A stretch of DNA of 64,000 bases, taken from positions 245,433 to 309,432 of the forward strand of contig NVWK01000003.1 of assembly GCA_002733605.1 (NCBI GenBank), given 5' to 3'. This document shows positions 42,250 to 53,000 of the stretch, piece by piece. Position 1 is the first letter of the stretch, and each line of letters opens with the position of its first letter. This DNA comes from Robiginitomaculum sp. (GTDB taxonomy: Bacteria; Pseudomonadota; Alphaproteobacteria; Caulobacterales; Maricaulaceae). The notes below the pieces were generated by a model that was not told the origin of the DNA, did not search any database, and worked only from the letters and a program-made list of their open reading frames with translations. Position numbers and translations under genes: made by a program.

Positions 42250-43452
42250 TTATCCCTTATTACCAAACATGTCAGCGACATAGCCGATATCGTTCCAAGT
42301 TAAAACTAAAAACAGTGTAATGAGGGTCGCAAAACCCAATTTAAACCCTATTTCCTGCACACGCTCGCTTAATGGGCGCCGCATAATAGCTTCATAGCCG
42401 TAGTACATCAAATGTCCACCATCCAAAACAGGAATAGGCATTAAATTTGCGAAACCAAGAGCAACAGACAGCCCGGCCGCAAGCCCCAAAAGTCGGCTGG
42501 CCCATACACGAAACTTATCTCCGAGACTGCCCTCAACCTTAGCGGCATCCGCGCCCATTTTACCCGTAATAACCGCAATTTTCCCGATACTTCCCAAAGC
42601 CTTACCGTCTTCTTTGCCCTGAAATATCCGCTTGATATAAACCCCTGTGCTCGCCAGAGAGTTATACACATTCGAAACCCCAATGCCGCCCGCCTGAGCC
42701 AAAGTATAACGCTCGTGCACAACTTCACTTCTGGAAAACCCGACACCAATTTGCCCCGCCGCAAATGTACCGCCAACGGCGTCTTTCTGTACGGTTCGAA
42801 CAGGCGTTACGGTTAATTCCACCAATCGGGCATCCCGCTCGACAACCACATTCAGGGGCGTATCGCTACTCAGTGAAATCGCCTGAACAACATGGCGAAA
42901 CATGGTCGCCTCTTTGCCGTTAATGCTTACGAATTTGTCACCAACGGTAAACCCGGCTTTTTGCGCAACACTCCCGGGGGTTACACTGGAAACTCTTGCC
43001 GCGAGCACATCATTACCCAAGACTAAAGCCAAGCCCGCATACAAAAAGACCGCAAGCACAAAATTAGCAAATGGCCCGGCAGCAACAACTAAAACCCGTT
43101 GATAAAGAGGCTTGAAATGTAGGCAAGTTTTCCACACGTCTTTCCCGTGTTCGGTGTCCATAGAGCGTTTGATTTGCTCCAAATGCTCTGTATCAGGGTT
43201 ACTGGCCGCACCCGCATCCCCAAAAAACTTTACATATCCACCGAGCGGAATACGACCAATCGACCATTCCGTCCCTGATTTCGCAGTCCATTTCACAATT
43301 GGTTTGCCAAATCCGATAGAGAAGCGCTCTACCGCAACCTTGAAAAACCGGGCAACGGAATAGTGTCCAAGTTCATGAATAAACACGACAAGCCCTAAGA
43401 CCAGCAGGAAACTCAGTGTTCCGATAATTGTGCTTGAAAAAGCTTGTAACAT
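42250..43452 (-). CDS. rseP: Site-2 protease RseP
   Basis: Intramembrane zinc protease that cleaves anti-sigma factors in envelope stress. 400 residues: first span with FIHELGHYSVARF (HExxH), one PDZ domain (SVTPGSVAQKAGFTVGDKFVSI as two segments) rather than the two of E. coli, and the second active-site segment NLMPIPVLDGGHLMYYG near the C-terminus. One base from dxr. Confidence 0.94.
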   Translation of the reverse strand: MLQAFSSTIIGTLSFLLVLGLVVFIHELGHYSVARFFKVAVERFSIGFGKPIVKWTAKSGTEWSIGRIPLGGYVKFFGDAGAASNPDTEHLEQIKRSMDTEHGKDVWKTCLHFKPLYQRVLVVAAGPFANFVLAVFLYAGLALVLGNDVLAARVSSVTPGSVAQKAGFTVGDKFVSINGKEATMFRHVVQAISLSSDTPLNVVVERDARLVELTVTPVRTVQKDAVGGTFAAGQIGVGFSRSEVVHERYTLAQAGGIGVSNVYNSLASTGVYIKRIFQGKEDGKALGSIGKIAVITGKMGADAAKVEGSLGDKFRVWASRLLGLAAGLSVALGFANLMPIPVLDGGHLMYYGYEAIMRRPLSERVQEIGFKLGFATLITLFLVLTWNDIGYVADMFGNKG

Positions 43453-43453
43453 A

Positions 43454-44641
43454 TCACCCTAACTTCGAAATTTTGATCTGGGCACATTGCCTTGCCCTTG
43501 TATCAAAATCCAGAACCTCTTTTACACTTTTCAATGGTTTAGTAAAACCCTGCTCGCTTATAAAGCTATTCAACACACTGTCTATACACGCAGAAATACT
43601 GTTAAATGGGATTTGCTCATCCAAAAATGCAGCCACTGCAATTTCATTGGCCGCATTCAGCACCGTCGGGGCTGCGCCCCCAATATCCAAAGCGTCTCTC
43701 GCCAATCTCAGCGCAGGAAAGCGCTCACTATCCGGGGCAAAAAATTCAAGTTTGTTCATTTCGACTAGATCAAGCGGCTTTACAGGCGCGCTCATACGAC
43801 ACGGCCAGGCCAAAGCATAGGCAATCGGGGTGCGCATATCAGGCGAACCCATCTGCGCCAACACCGATCCATCCACATATTCCACCATCGAATGCACAAT
43901 AGATTGCGGATGAATGATAATATCTATCTCGTCCGAGGAACGGTCAAATAAATAACTGGCCTCGATAAGCTCAAGGCCCTTATTCATCAGGCTGGCAGAA
44001 TCTATAGTAATCTTTGCGCCCATTTCCCAGACAGGGTGGTTCAGGGCTTGCGCACGGGTAACATTGGCAAGTTGTGTGGTCGTGAATTCCCGAAATGGCC
44101 CCCCGGAAGCCGTCAAAATCAATTTCCGGACTTCCTGACGCCGCTCCTGATTTAACACCTGAAAAATTGCATTATGCTCTGAATCCACGGGCAAAAGCGT
44201 CGTTCCTGACCGTTTTACCTCGGTCATGAACAAATCCCCGGCGCAAACAAGGCATTCTTTATTGGCGAGACCGACATGTTTGCCCTGCGCCACAGCCGCC
44301 AGAGTTGGCTCAAGCCCGGCAGCGCCAACGATTGCCGCCATAATAAAATCAGCACGCCACGCCCCCGCGTCAATCAGGGCTTCCCGGCCAATACCGATTT
44401 TTATGTCCGTACCCGCCAAACGGTCTTTGAGAATCTGCGCATTCTCGGGCTTAACCAGAACAACATATTCCGGCTGGTATTTCAGGGCTTGCTCGGCAAG
44501 TTTTGCGGCGTTCGAATGTGCGGTTAAACACACAATATTGAATGCTCCGTCTTCAGACATTTGCTCTGCGTGAGAAATCAGACTGAGCGTGCTTTCTCCA
44601 ATAGAGCCCGTAGAGCCCAATATCGTAATGCGTTTGCCCAT
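43454..44641 (-). CDS. dxr: 1-deoxy-D-xylulose 5-phosphate reductoisomerase
   Basis: Second enzyme of the MEP isoprenoid pathway; its product line feeds UppS next door. 395 residues with NADPH-binding KRITILGSTGSIGESTL, the metal/substrate site LLPVDSEHNAIFQ, the flexible-loop segment HPVWEMGAKITIDSASLMNKGLE (in two parts) and IIHPQSIVHSMVEY. Its start abuts the cdsA stop. Confidence 0.97.
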   Translation of the reverse strand: MGKRITILGSTGSIGESTLSLISHAEQMSEDGAFNIVCLTAHSNAAKLAEQALKYQPEYVVLVKPENAQILKDRLAGTDIKIGIGREALIDAGAWRADFIMAAIVGAAGLEPTLAAVAQGKHVGLANKECLVCAGDLFMTEVKRSGTTLLPVDSEHNAIFQVLNQERRQEVRKLILTASGGPFREFTTTQLANVTRAQALNHPVWEMGAKITIDSASLMNKGLELIEASYLFDRSSDEIDIIIHPQSIVHSMVEYVDGSVLAQMGSPDMRTPIAYALAWPCRMSAPVKPLDLVEMNKLEFFAPDSERFPALRLARDALDIGGAAPTVLNAANEIAVAAFLDEQIPFNSISACIDSVLNSFISEQGFTKPLKSVKEVLDFDTRARQCAQIKISKLG

Positions 44642-45493
44642 TTACCGGGACCAAACCGTAGAGAAGAAATCGGGCCAGACCAGAAGGGCGATAACGGCAA
44701 TAAGCACAGCCATCATCAAAGAATCGACCCTATCCAGCAATCCCCCATGCCCGGGCAGTAAATCACCCGCATCCTTTACATCCAAATGCCGTTTAATCGC
44801 GGATTCCAGTAAATCCCCGAATACGGACGCCAAAACAACCGGAACAGAAAAAACCAAACCGTAGAGCGGGCTCATCCCGCTAAACCACGCGACAATCATG
44901 CCGACGATCCCGCCTCCGATCAGGCCACTTGCAAACCCTGACCATGTTTTGTTCGGGCTAATTTTCGGTGCAAATTTTGGTCCTTTGAGCGTGGAACCAC
45001 CCAAATATGCGAACGAATCTGCCGCAATGACGACGAAAATAACAAAGAGGAGCTTCGCAAAGCCCGGCGCAGATACGCCAGCACCTTGCCCGCGTAACCA
45101 GATAATAGCGAGGCACGGCATAAGGATATAAATAACCCCTGCTCCTGCCCATAAGACCTCTCCACGGCGCACCCGTTCCAACGTCGCAAGCACACTCGCC
45201 CCGAGAACAACGCCAACCGCCCATGCCCAATACCCAATGCCTGCAAAGCCAAGCACGCCCAAAAGGCCCAATATTGGCAGAATAACAGCAAGTTTTGAAA
45301 AGCCCGCATCCGTCATGCGTACCCATTCCCAAATCATTCCAGTCCCGAAGAATGCGACAAGAACAATCATTGCCCAGCCACCATAATAGACCGGTAGACC
45401 ACATATAAGTATCAGTGTTATCCCCGACACCGCACGCACACCAAGTGACTTGAACGTACCTGGCTTTGTGGAATTAGAAACAATTTCATCCAT
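44642..45493 (-). CDS. cdsA: Phosphatidate cytidylyltransferase
   Basis: Makes CDP-diacylglycerol for phospholipid synthesis. 283 residues, about eight membrane spans, with the CdsA signature near the C-terminus: SAIKRHLDVKDAGDLLPGHGG followed by LLDRVDSLM. Three bases separate it from uppS. It uses CTP from PyrG, also in this window. Confidence 0.95.
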   Translation of the reverse strand: MDEIVSNSTKPGTFKSLGVRAVSGITLILICGLPVYYGGWAMIVLVAFFGTGMIWEWVRMTDAGFSKLAVILPILGLLGVLGFAGIGYWAWAVGVVLGASVLATLERVRRGEVLWAGAGVIYILMPCLAIIWLRGQGAGVSAPGFAKLLFVIFVVIAADSFAYLGGSTLKGPKFAPKISPNKTWSGFASGLIGGGIVGMIVAWFSGMSPLYGLVFSVPVVLASVFGDLLESAIKRHLDVKDAGDLLPGHGGLLDRVDSLMMAVLIAVIALLVWPDFFSTVWSR

Positions 45494-45496
45494 AGA

Positions 45497-46234
45497 CTAC
45501 GCCACTTCCGCTGTCTTCAGATTACCGAACCGGCGATCCCGTCCCCGATAGATATCAATAGCCTCTTGCAAATCCTGCGCATTATAATCTGGCCAAAGCA
45601 CATCGCTAAATACAAATTCTGCATACGCCGCCTGCCAGAGTAGGAAATTGCTGACCCGATGCTCACCGCTTGTACGGATGACAAGATCAGGCACCGGAAG
45701 ATCATGTGTATCCAGATAAGCCTCGAATCCTGCTTCATCTAGCGTATCAATTGTCCGTTTTCCGGACTGGACATCTGCCGCAAAGGCTTGCGTTGCGCGT
45801 ATAATTTCGTCCCGCCCCCCGTAATTAAAGGCAATATTAAGCGAGAAATTGGTATTGGACTTCGTGGTTTCTTCAACCCGGTCCAGCAAGTCCAGCATGT
45901 CATCACCAAGTCCTTTGCGGGACCCCAGTATGCGAACACGGACACCGCGTTTGTCCAACGTCGCCAAATCATCGCTGACATATCGGCGTAACAACCCGAA
46001 AAGAGCCGAAATTTCCGCTTTTGGTCGCGACCAGTTTTCAGTTGAAAAGCTGTAAAGTGTCAAACACTTAACACCCATTTCGGAGGCAGACTCGACAATA
46101 CGGCGAACCGTTCTCACCCCTTCCTGATGCCCAAAAAGACGCGGTTTGTGACGCGCCTTTGCCCAACGGCCATTCCCATCCATAATGATGGCAATATGGG
46201 CAGGAAATCTATCAGGATGCGGTGAAGAGGCCAT
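45497..46234 (-). CDS. uppS: Undecaprenyl diphosphate synthase
   Basis: cis-Prenyltransferase making the C55 lipid carrier for peptidoglycan and O-antigen. 245 residues with catalytic IIMDGNGRWAKARHKPRLFGH, LTLYSFSTENWSRP, and C-terminal LPVPDLVIRTSGEHRVSNFLL. A His replaces the usual Gln/Lys region in RTSGEHRVSNF, a small variation of the RTSGExRxSNF motif. Confidence 0.96.
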   Translation of the reverse strand: MASSPHPDRFPAHIAIIMDGNGRWAKARHKPRLFGHQEGVRTVRRIVESASEMGVKCLTLYSFSTENWSRPKAEISALFGLLRRYVSDDLATLDKRGVRVRILGSRKGLGDDMLDLLDRVEETTKSNTNFSLNIAFNYGGRDEIIRATQAFAADVQSGKRTIDTLDEAGFEAYLDTHDLPVPDLVIRTSGEHRVSNFLLWQAAYAEFVFSDVLWPDYNAQDLQEAIDIYRGRDRRFGNLKTAEVA

Positions 46235-46237
46235 TGG

Positions 46238-46801
46238 CTATACCTGCATGATCTCTTCGGTTTTGGTTTCCAGAAATTTGTCGATCATTGTAATATGATC
46301 ATCTGTAGCCTGTTGCACATCAGCAGAGCTTTTCTTGTGCTCATCCTCGCTAATATCACTATCTTTTTCTTGTTTCTTCAAGGCTTCCATACCGTCACGA
46401 CGCACATTACGGACGGCAACTTTGGCCGCTTCCGCGTAATTTCCCGCCACTTTCGACAAATCTTTACGCCGCTCTTCAGTGAGAGCAGGCATAGGGATGC
46501 GCATGGTTTGTCCATCAACAACCGGATTAATACCAAGCGAAGACTCGCGCAACGCCCGCTCGACAGCCGCAACAAGAGATTTATCCCAAACGCTGACGGT
46601 TAACATACGTGGCTCCGGCACGTTAATCGCCCCGACCTGATTGAGCGGCGTTTGCGATCCATACGCCTCAACCATAATATTATCTAAAATCGCCGTATGC
46701 GCACGTCCGGTACGCAAACTGGCAAATTCAGTTTTCAATGCAGTGATGGCACCATCCATGCGACGCTTAATGTCGTTAATATCATAGTCTGTATCCGCCA
46801 T
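46238..46801 (-). CDS. frr: Ribosome recycling factor
   Basis: Splits post-termination ribosomes with EF-G. 187 residues: long helices with [40 protein letters not shown], and [19 protein letters not shown]. Between pyrH and uppS as in most proteobacteria. Confidence 0.97.
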   Translation of the reverse strand: MADTDYDINDIKRRMDGAITALKTEFASLRTGRAHTAILDNIMVEAYGSQTPLNQVGAINVPEPRMLTVSVWDKSLVAAVERALRESSLGINPVVDGQTMRIPMPALTEERRKDLSKVAGNYAEAAKVAVRNVRRDGMEALKKQEKDSDISEDEHKKSSADVQQATDDHITMIDKFLETKTEEIMQV

Positions 46802-46837
46802 GTTCTTCTCCTTATATTATCAACCCCTATATAGAGA

Positions 46838-47557
46838 TTAAGACCCAATTATGGTAGAAATCCCCTTACCCAGCATAACTTCACCAAAACGCCCCTTCTC
46901 GGCAATAGAAAAGACGACAATCGGAATACTATTTTCGCGCATAAGCGTCACCGCAGATGCATCCATAACCCGTAAATCCTTATTGATGACATCAAGATAG
47001 GATAATTTATCATAGCGAACTGCATCCGCGTGCTTCACAGGGTCTTTATCATAAACCCCGTCTACTTTTGTGCCTTTCAGCAAAGCATCACAGCCCATTT
47101 CCGCGGCCCGCAAGGCAGCGGCCGTATCTGTGGTAAAAAATGGATTGCCGGTACCGGCCGCAAAGATCACAATGCGCCCCCGTTCCATATGACGGCTTGC
47201 CCGGCGGCGAATATAGGGTTCGCACACAGTTGTCATGGGAATGGCCGACATCACACGTGTATCAAGACCAATATGTTCCAAAGCGCTCTGCATGGCGAGT
47301 GCGTTCATAATCGTCGCCAACATGCCCATATAATCAGCCGTTGTGCGTTCAATTCCTGCCGAAGATGCGGACAGACCCCTAAAAATATTGCCGCCACCGA
47401 TCACAAGACCAATTTCCAGCCCCTGAGCGTGGGCTTGGGCGATTTCTTTGGCAATACGGCTTGTCGTATCAACATCAATCCCGAAGGGTAGATCCCCCAT
47501 CAGGGCTTCGCCGGATACTTTCAATAAAACCCGGTTATATTTTAGATTTGTACTCAT
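46838..47557 (-). CDS. pyrH: UMP kinase
   Basis: Amino-acid-kinase-fold enzyme making UDP, the precursor of the UTP used by PyrG. 239 residues from the ATG at 47557 ([19 protein letters not shown]); the frame continues upstream to 47599 but without homology. Motifs [12 protein letters not shown] and [21 protein letters not shown] are present. Separated from tsf by 129 bases that hold a strong hairpin. Confidence 0.96.
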   Translation of the reverse strand: MSTNLKYNRVLLKVSGEALMGDLPFGIDVDTTSRIAKEIAQAHAQGLEIGLVIGGGNIFRGLSASSAGIERTTADYMGMLATIMNALAMQSALEHIGLDTRVMSAIPMTTVCEPYIRRRASRHMERGRIVIFAAGTGNPFFTTDTAAALRAAEMGCDALLKGTKVDGVYDKDPVKHADAVRYDKLSYLDVINKDLRVMDASAVTLMRENSIPIVVFSIAEKGRFGEVMLGKGISTIIGS

Positions 47558-47628
47558 AAAAAACCCCCAACATGCAGGTGGAAAACAGAACGGAACCACG
47601 ACTCATTTGGGGGAATATAGACGAGCTT

Positions 47629-47660
47629 TTTGTCCACGTCTAAGGTTAGACGCGGACAAA
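47629..47660 (-). other. Strong RNA hairpin between tsf and pyrH
   Basis: Arms 47629-47643 and 47646-47660 pair over 15 positions on the minus-strand RNA if one G-U pair is allowed, with a 2-base tip. The stem is followed by A rather than U residues in the direction of transcription, so it is unlikely to be an intrinsic terminator; an RNA processing or stability element is more likely. Confidence 0.55.
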
Positions 47661-47686
47661 TGCTTGATATGGTAAAAAAGATGCGC

Positions 47687-48610
47687 TTAAGCACCGCCCA
47701 TGGCGGCGACTTCAGCAGCAAAATCTTCTTCTTTTTTCTCGATACCCTCACCCAAGCCCATGCGGACAAAGGCCGTCATTTTAATCTCGACGCCAAGAGC
47801 TTTGGCTTCGTCTTCAATAACTTTGCCAACAGAACGGTCGCCGTCCATAACGAAAACTTGGTTCAGCAGAACAGATTCTTCGTAAAACTTACGAATACGG
47901 CCTTCCACCATTTTTTCGATGATGTTGTCAGGCTTGCCAGAAGCACGTGCCTGCTCGGATAAAACCATACGCTCACGCTCGACAGTCGCCGGATCAAGAT
48001 CCTCAACGTTGAGCGCCAACGGGGATGTTGCCGCAACATGCATGGCAATTTTTTTGCCAAGCGCATTCAAAGCCTCTTTATCGCCAGAAGATTCCAGAGC
48101 AATAAGCACACCGATTTTACCAAGTCCGTCCTCAATCGCGCCGTGTATATAAGCCGCGACCACACCGTTCGAAACACTAAGCGATTCTGTGCGGCGCAGG
48201 CTCATATTTTCGCCGATTTTAGCGATCATACTGGTCAGGAATTCGGAAACACTTGCGCCCGATGCCGTTGTACTGGCGGCGAGTGTATCAATATTACCGC
48301 CTGCTTTTACCGCCAAACTTGCGATTTCGCGTACGGCCGTTTGAAATTCGTCATTACGGGCAACGAAATCGGTCTCGGAGTTCACTTCAACCAATGCGCC
48401 CGTTGTACCGTCCGTAGCGAAAGCAACAAGACCTTCAGAGGCCAAACGACCAGATTTTTTAGTCGCTTTGGCAATACCTTTTTTGCGCAACCAGTCGATT
48501 GCCGCTTCAATGTCGCCATTCGTTTCTGTAAGGGCTTTTTTGCAGTCCATCATGCCTGCAGATGTTTTATCACGTAATTCTTTTACGAGCGCAGCTGTAA
48601 TTTGAGCCAT
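47687..48610 (-). CDS. tsf: Elongation factor Ts
   Basis: Nucleotide exchange factor for EF-Tu. 307 residues from the ATG at 48610 ([22 protein letters not shown]), supported by GGAG upstream; the frame reaching 48685 is not coding. UBA-like N-terminus, then core with FVARNDEFQ and the C-terminal motif. Flanked on both sides by intergenic hairpins, unlike the tightly packed genes downstream. Confidence 0.97.
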   Translation of the reverse strand: MAQITAALVKELRDKTSAGMMDCKKALTETNGDIEAAIDWLRKKGIAKATKKSGRLASEGLVAFATDGTTGALVEVNSETDFVARNDEFQTAVREIASLAVKAGGNIDTLAASTTASGASVSEFLTSMIAKIGENMSLRRTESLSVSNGVVAAYIHGAIEDGLGKIGVLIALESSGDKEALNALGKKIAMHVAATSPLALNVEDLDPATVERERMVLSEQARASGKPDNIIEKMVEGRIRKFYEESVLLNQVFVMDGDRSVGKVIEDEAKALGVEIKMTAFVRMGLGEGIEKKEEDFAAEVAAMGGA

Positions 48611-48659
48611 CATAATCTCCATAAATATGCGGGACCACAAGGGCCTCGTGAGGGGGTAT

Positions 48660-48685
48660 GTGCAAAGCCGATAACGGCTTTGCAC
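48660..48685 (-). other. Perfect 11-bp hairpin between rpsB and tsf
   Basis: GTGCAAAGCCG at 48660-48670 and its exact complement at 48675-48685 enclose a 4-base loop. There is no U-tract after it, so it may attenuate weakly, be an RNase site or protect the rpsB end, letting S2 and EF-Ts be made at different levels. It lies in the 116-base rpsB-tsf gap. Confidence 0.6.
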
Positions 48686-48726
48686 TGTATATAAATAGGC
48701 GTTCTGCGAGAACAGCCTTCAAGCCA

Positions 48727-49848
48727 TTAGGCGTCAGCTTTAGCTGCTTTTTCCTGGTCGACTTTTGCGCGTGGCGGTTTACCAGCCATAAGTTCTTTGG
48801 CTTGTTCAACCCATTCACCGCTGACGATTTTGCCTTTGAGATCAAGCTTTTCATTCAACTCTTCAGCAGTTTTTTCATCAAGTTCCGCGATTTGTTTAAA
48901 TGTGGTAATGCCAGCCGCTTCCAGTTTTTTCTGATATGTTGGACCAACACCATCGATCAACGAAATATCGTCGGCAGATGCAGCTTTAGCCACAGCTTCT
49001 ACAACTGGCGCAGCTTCAACAGCAGGAGCAGGCGTCGCTTGAACAACAGGTGCAGCTTCAACAGCAGGCTTAGCTTCAGCAACAGGAGCAGGTTCAACAG
49101 CGATTGCTGTTTCAACCGGATTTTCCGCAGCGCCAATATCAACACCGGCAGAAATTGCACCTTCGGTCATACCGTCAAGAACGGCATCAGCCATCAAATC
49201 GCAATAAAGTGAAATCGCACGTACCGCATCATCATTTCCCGGAATTGGAAAATCAGCGTCTTCCGGATTACAATTTGTATCCAAAATCGCAACAACGGGA
49301 ATGCCAAGTTTTCTGGCTTCTTTAACCGCAAGCGCTTCTTTGTTCGTATCGATAATAACCATCAAATTCGGGATTTTACCCATGTCTTTGATGCCACCAA
49401 GCGCACGGTCAAGTTTATCTTTTTCGCGTGTAAGCTTCAGCAATTCTTTTTTGGTCAGACCCGTTTGAGCTTCATCACCCAACACGCCTTCAAGTTCGCG
49501 CAAACGTGCGATAGAATTTGAAATGGTTTGCCAGTTGGTCAACATGCCGCCAAGCCAACGATGGTTTACATAATATTGCGCGCAACGTGACGCAGACTCT
49601 TTAACCACATCAGACGCCTGACGTTTGGTACCCACAAATAGGATACGGCCGCCGCCAGCGGCAACATCACGCAATTGCACCAAAGCCTGGTGTAAAAGCG
49701 GAACCGTCTGGGATAAATCCAAAATATGGATGTTTGAACGTGCACCAAAAATATAAGGTGCCATTTTCGGATTCCAGCGATGGGTTTGATGACCAAAGTG
49801 AACGCCAGCTTCGAGCAGTTGACGCATAGAAAATTCAGGTAATGCCAT
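48727..49848 (-). CDS. rpsB: Ribosomal protein S2 with long C-terminal extension
   Basis: 373 residues against about 240-260 for a typical S2. Residues 1-230 are the ordinary S2 core ([56 protein letters not shown]). Residues 240-290 form an Ala/Pro/Val/Glu linker with near-repeats of EAAPVV, and 293-355 look like a helix-hairpin-helix domain ([41 protein letters not shown]). GGAG precedes the start at 49848. First gene of the rpsB-tsf-pyrH-frr run; a promoter lies 118 bases upstream. Confidence 0.95.
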   Translation of the reverse strand: MALPEFSMRQLLEAGVHFGHQTHRWNPKMAPYIFGARSNIHILDLSQTVPLLHQALVQLRDVAAGGGRILFVGTKRQASDVVKESASRCAQYYVNHRWLGGMLTNWQTISNSIARLRELEGVLGDEAQTGLTKKELLKLTREKDKLDRALGGIKDMGKIPNLMVIIDTNKEALAVKEARKLGIPVVAILDTNCNPEDADFPIPGNDDAVRAISLYCDLMADAVLDGMTEGAISAGVDIGAAENPVETAIAVEPAPVAEAKPAVEAAPVVQATPAPAVEAAPVVEAVAKAASADDISLIDGVGPTYQKKLEAAGITTFKQIAELDEKTAEELNEKLDLKGKIVSGEWVEQAKELMAGKPPRAKVDQEKAAKADA

Positions 49849-49965
49849 TGGTTTTTCTCCTTGTTCCGGTTGACCTGAGAGCGGGGTTGGAAAGTTTCAA
49901 CTTTCACCGGAAGCGACGAACCATAACACATGGCAGCCGAAACCCGCTCGCGAATTTATTTGGGG

Positions 49966-49993
49966 TGTATAACAGCTATTATTGAACTTGCAA
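49966..49993 (-). promoter_or_regulatory. Likely rpsB promoter
   Basis: On the minus strand, TTGCAA (49993-49988), a 16-base spacer and TATACA (49971-49966), giving a leader of roughly 110 bases before the rpsB start. The leader contains a small inverted repeat (GAAAGTT-TC-AACTTTC, about 49887-49902). S2 represses its own operon in other bacteria through the leader; whether this one does is unknown. Confidence 0.6.
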
Positions 49994-50006
49994 GGGCTTA
50001 AAACGG

Positions 50007-53000
50007 CTAAAATTCACTGATTTTCTCAACCCCGGCAACCGTCTTCAAAGCCGCACGAAACTTGCTATCAAGAGCATACCGCCCCGGCAACCGCAGCTCA
50101 ACCTCCCGCACATTGTCCAGCGGAACAATTACATTCATCTTGCCTTTGGTCTGCGGACTCGGCGCGCCGTCCAAACCGGCAATACAGCGCTTCAAAGCTT
50201 CGAGAGCCTCTTGATTTCGTAGATATACGTTCAAACCGGTAAATGACGGGGCCGCGCTTCCTTCCCCGTCACTTGACAATGCCCGGATCGAGTTCACGGT
50301 CATGCGTACCTCCCCGTCGCGCAAATCAAGTTTAACCTGTAATTCCAGCAAAGTGCCCGCGTTCAATCGCTCCCGGTTTGCCCCCAAAAGCTCCTCTCCG
50401 ACGAACACTTCATATTCCCCGGTGGGATCAGAGAGGTTTAAATATGCAAACCGCTTCCCTGTTCGGCTGGAAATACGTTCCTGACGTTTGTGTAACACCC
50501 CTGCCATCCGCACAACCTGCCCTCGGCGCGCACTTTCTTCCGAAAGGTTTTCAAACAAAACAATCTTCCGTTTTTCCAAACTCTCCAACTGACGCTCCAG
50601 CGGGTGTCCGCTAATATAAAACCCGACAGCAGACAGTTCCTGGTCCAATTTCTCTACGAGCCCCCAGTCTGCGACGTCCGGAAGCTCCGGTTCCGCCATA
50701 GCACTGTCCGTATCACCAAACAGGCTTACCTGTGCGGAATTACGTTCCTGAGAAGCACGGGTACCAATAGATTGAAGAATGCCCGCCGCCGCAAAGGCCC
50801 GCGAACGGCACGGCTCCAAAGTGTCAAACGCACCTGCGCGCGCCAAATTCTCATACGCACGCTTGTTGACAGTGCGCGCATCCACCCGACGGGCAAAATC
50901 AAACATATCTTTAAACGGACCGCCCTGTGTGCGTACATCAATCACATGGCGCATAGCCTCGACACCCACATTTTTAATCGCCCCGAGCGCATAGATAATT
51001 TTACCGTCTTTCACTTCAAAATCCGCGAAACTTGCGTTCACACACGGCAAAACAACGTCCAGCCCCATACGCCCGGCCTCTTTATGAAACAAGGACAACT
51101 TATCGACATTGGCAATTTCGAGGCTCATAGACGCCGCAATAAACTCCACCGAATGCTGCGCCTTTAAATAGGCCGTACGGTAGGAAATCATCGCATAGGC
51201 GGCCGCATGGGATTTATTGAACCCATATCCGGCAAATTCATTGACCAATTCGAAAATATCACTGGCTAACGCGCCCTTAACGCCCCGCGCCTCCGCGCCG
51301 TCCACAAAAATGGATTTTTGCCGTGCCATCTCTTCTTTGTCTTTCTTACCCATGGCCCGACGCAAAATGTCCGCGTCTCCGAGGGAATACCCAGAAAGAA
51401 CCTGAGCGATCTGCATCACCTGTTCCTGATAAATAATAATCCCGTAGGTTTCCTTAAGGATGCCCTCAAGGCTTGGGTGAGGGTAGCGAATTTCTTCACG
51501 CCCAAATTTCCGGTCAATATAGGAATCGATATTTTTCATCGGCCCCGGACGATACAGCGAGATCAGGGCCGTAAGTTCCTCAATAGAATCCGGTGCCATT
51601 TTCCGTAGCGTATCGCGCATGCCCGAGCTCTCCAACTGGAACACGCCCTGAGAAAGCCCTTCTGCCAATCTTTTGTAGGACAATTCATCATCGACAGGAA
51701 TGGTATCCATATCCAAATCAATGCCCTGTTGTTTCAAATATTTCAAAGCCCGGTCAATAACCGTGAGGGTCTTCAAACCCAAAAAGTCAAATTTCACCAA
51801 ACCGGCTTTTTCAACCCACTTCATAGTGAACTGTGTGGCCGGAATATTTGAGCGCGGATCAATATAAAGCGGGACAAGCTCGGTCAAAGGCCGGTCGCCA
51901 ATCACTACACCCGCCGCATGGGTTGACGCATTGCGGTACAGACCTTCAAGCTGCAACGCCATATTAAGAAGCTCCGCCACTGCAGGCTCCTCATCACGTT
52001 CTTTACGCAAAGCTGGCTCGATTTTAATCGCCTCTTCCAGACTGACAGGGCTGGCAGGATTTGAGGGCACGAGCTTGGCCAAACGGTCAACCTGTCGTAA
52101 CGGCATTTGCAAAACTCGCCCGACATCACGCACAACCGCGCGCGCTTGCAGCGTTCCGAAGGTGATAATATGGGCGACCTGATCTTCCCCGTATTTTTCC
52201 TGCACATAACGAATAACCTCGCCGCGCCGTTCCTGACAAAAATCGATATCGAAGTCAGGCATGGAGATACGTTCAGGGTTCAAAAACCGCTCGAACAGCA
52301 GGCCATAACGCAAAGGATCCAAATCGGTAATCGTCAGTGCCCACGCCACAACAGAGCCCGCACCGGAACCCCGCCCCGGACCAACAGGAATATCATGATC
52401 CTTAGCCCATTTAATAAAATCGGCAACAATCAGAAAATATCCGGGGAACCCCATCTGCTCGATAACATTAAGCTCAAAATCCAGCCGCTCAAAATATGCA
52501 TCCCGCGATTTCGCCAGTTCCACTTTCTGTAAGCGCGCCTCCAACCCTGCACGGGCTTGCTCTGCCAGCAACTCACCTTCGGAATGACTGCCATCACCAA
52601 AGTTTGGCAAAATCGGCTTGCGCTTAGGACTACGAAAAGCGCACCGCCTTGCAATATCAATCGTGTTTTCAATCGCTTCCGGAATGTCTTTGAATAGCTC
52701 GATCATTTGTTCTGGAGATTTTAAATGTGCTTCAACGGAAACATGCCGCCGGTCCGGTTCCAGAATATAACTACCCTCGGATATGGCCAGCAAAGCATCA
52801 TGGGCCTTGTGCATGTCTTTATCGAGAAAATACGGCTCATTGGTCGCCACAAGTGGCAGGTTCAATGTGTAAGCAAAATCAATTAGATGTGGTTCAGCCT
52901 GTATTTCATGCGGTAAATTATGGCGCTGTAGCTCAATATATAAACGCCCCTCGAACCAATGGGACAACCGCCCCAGCATTTCACCCGCCGTTTCCAACTG

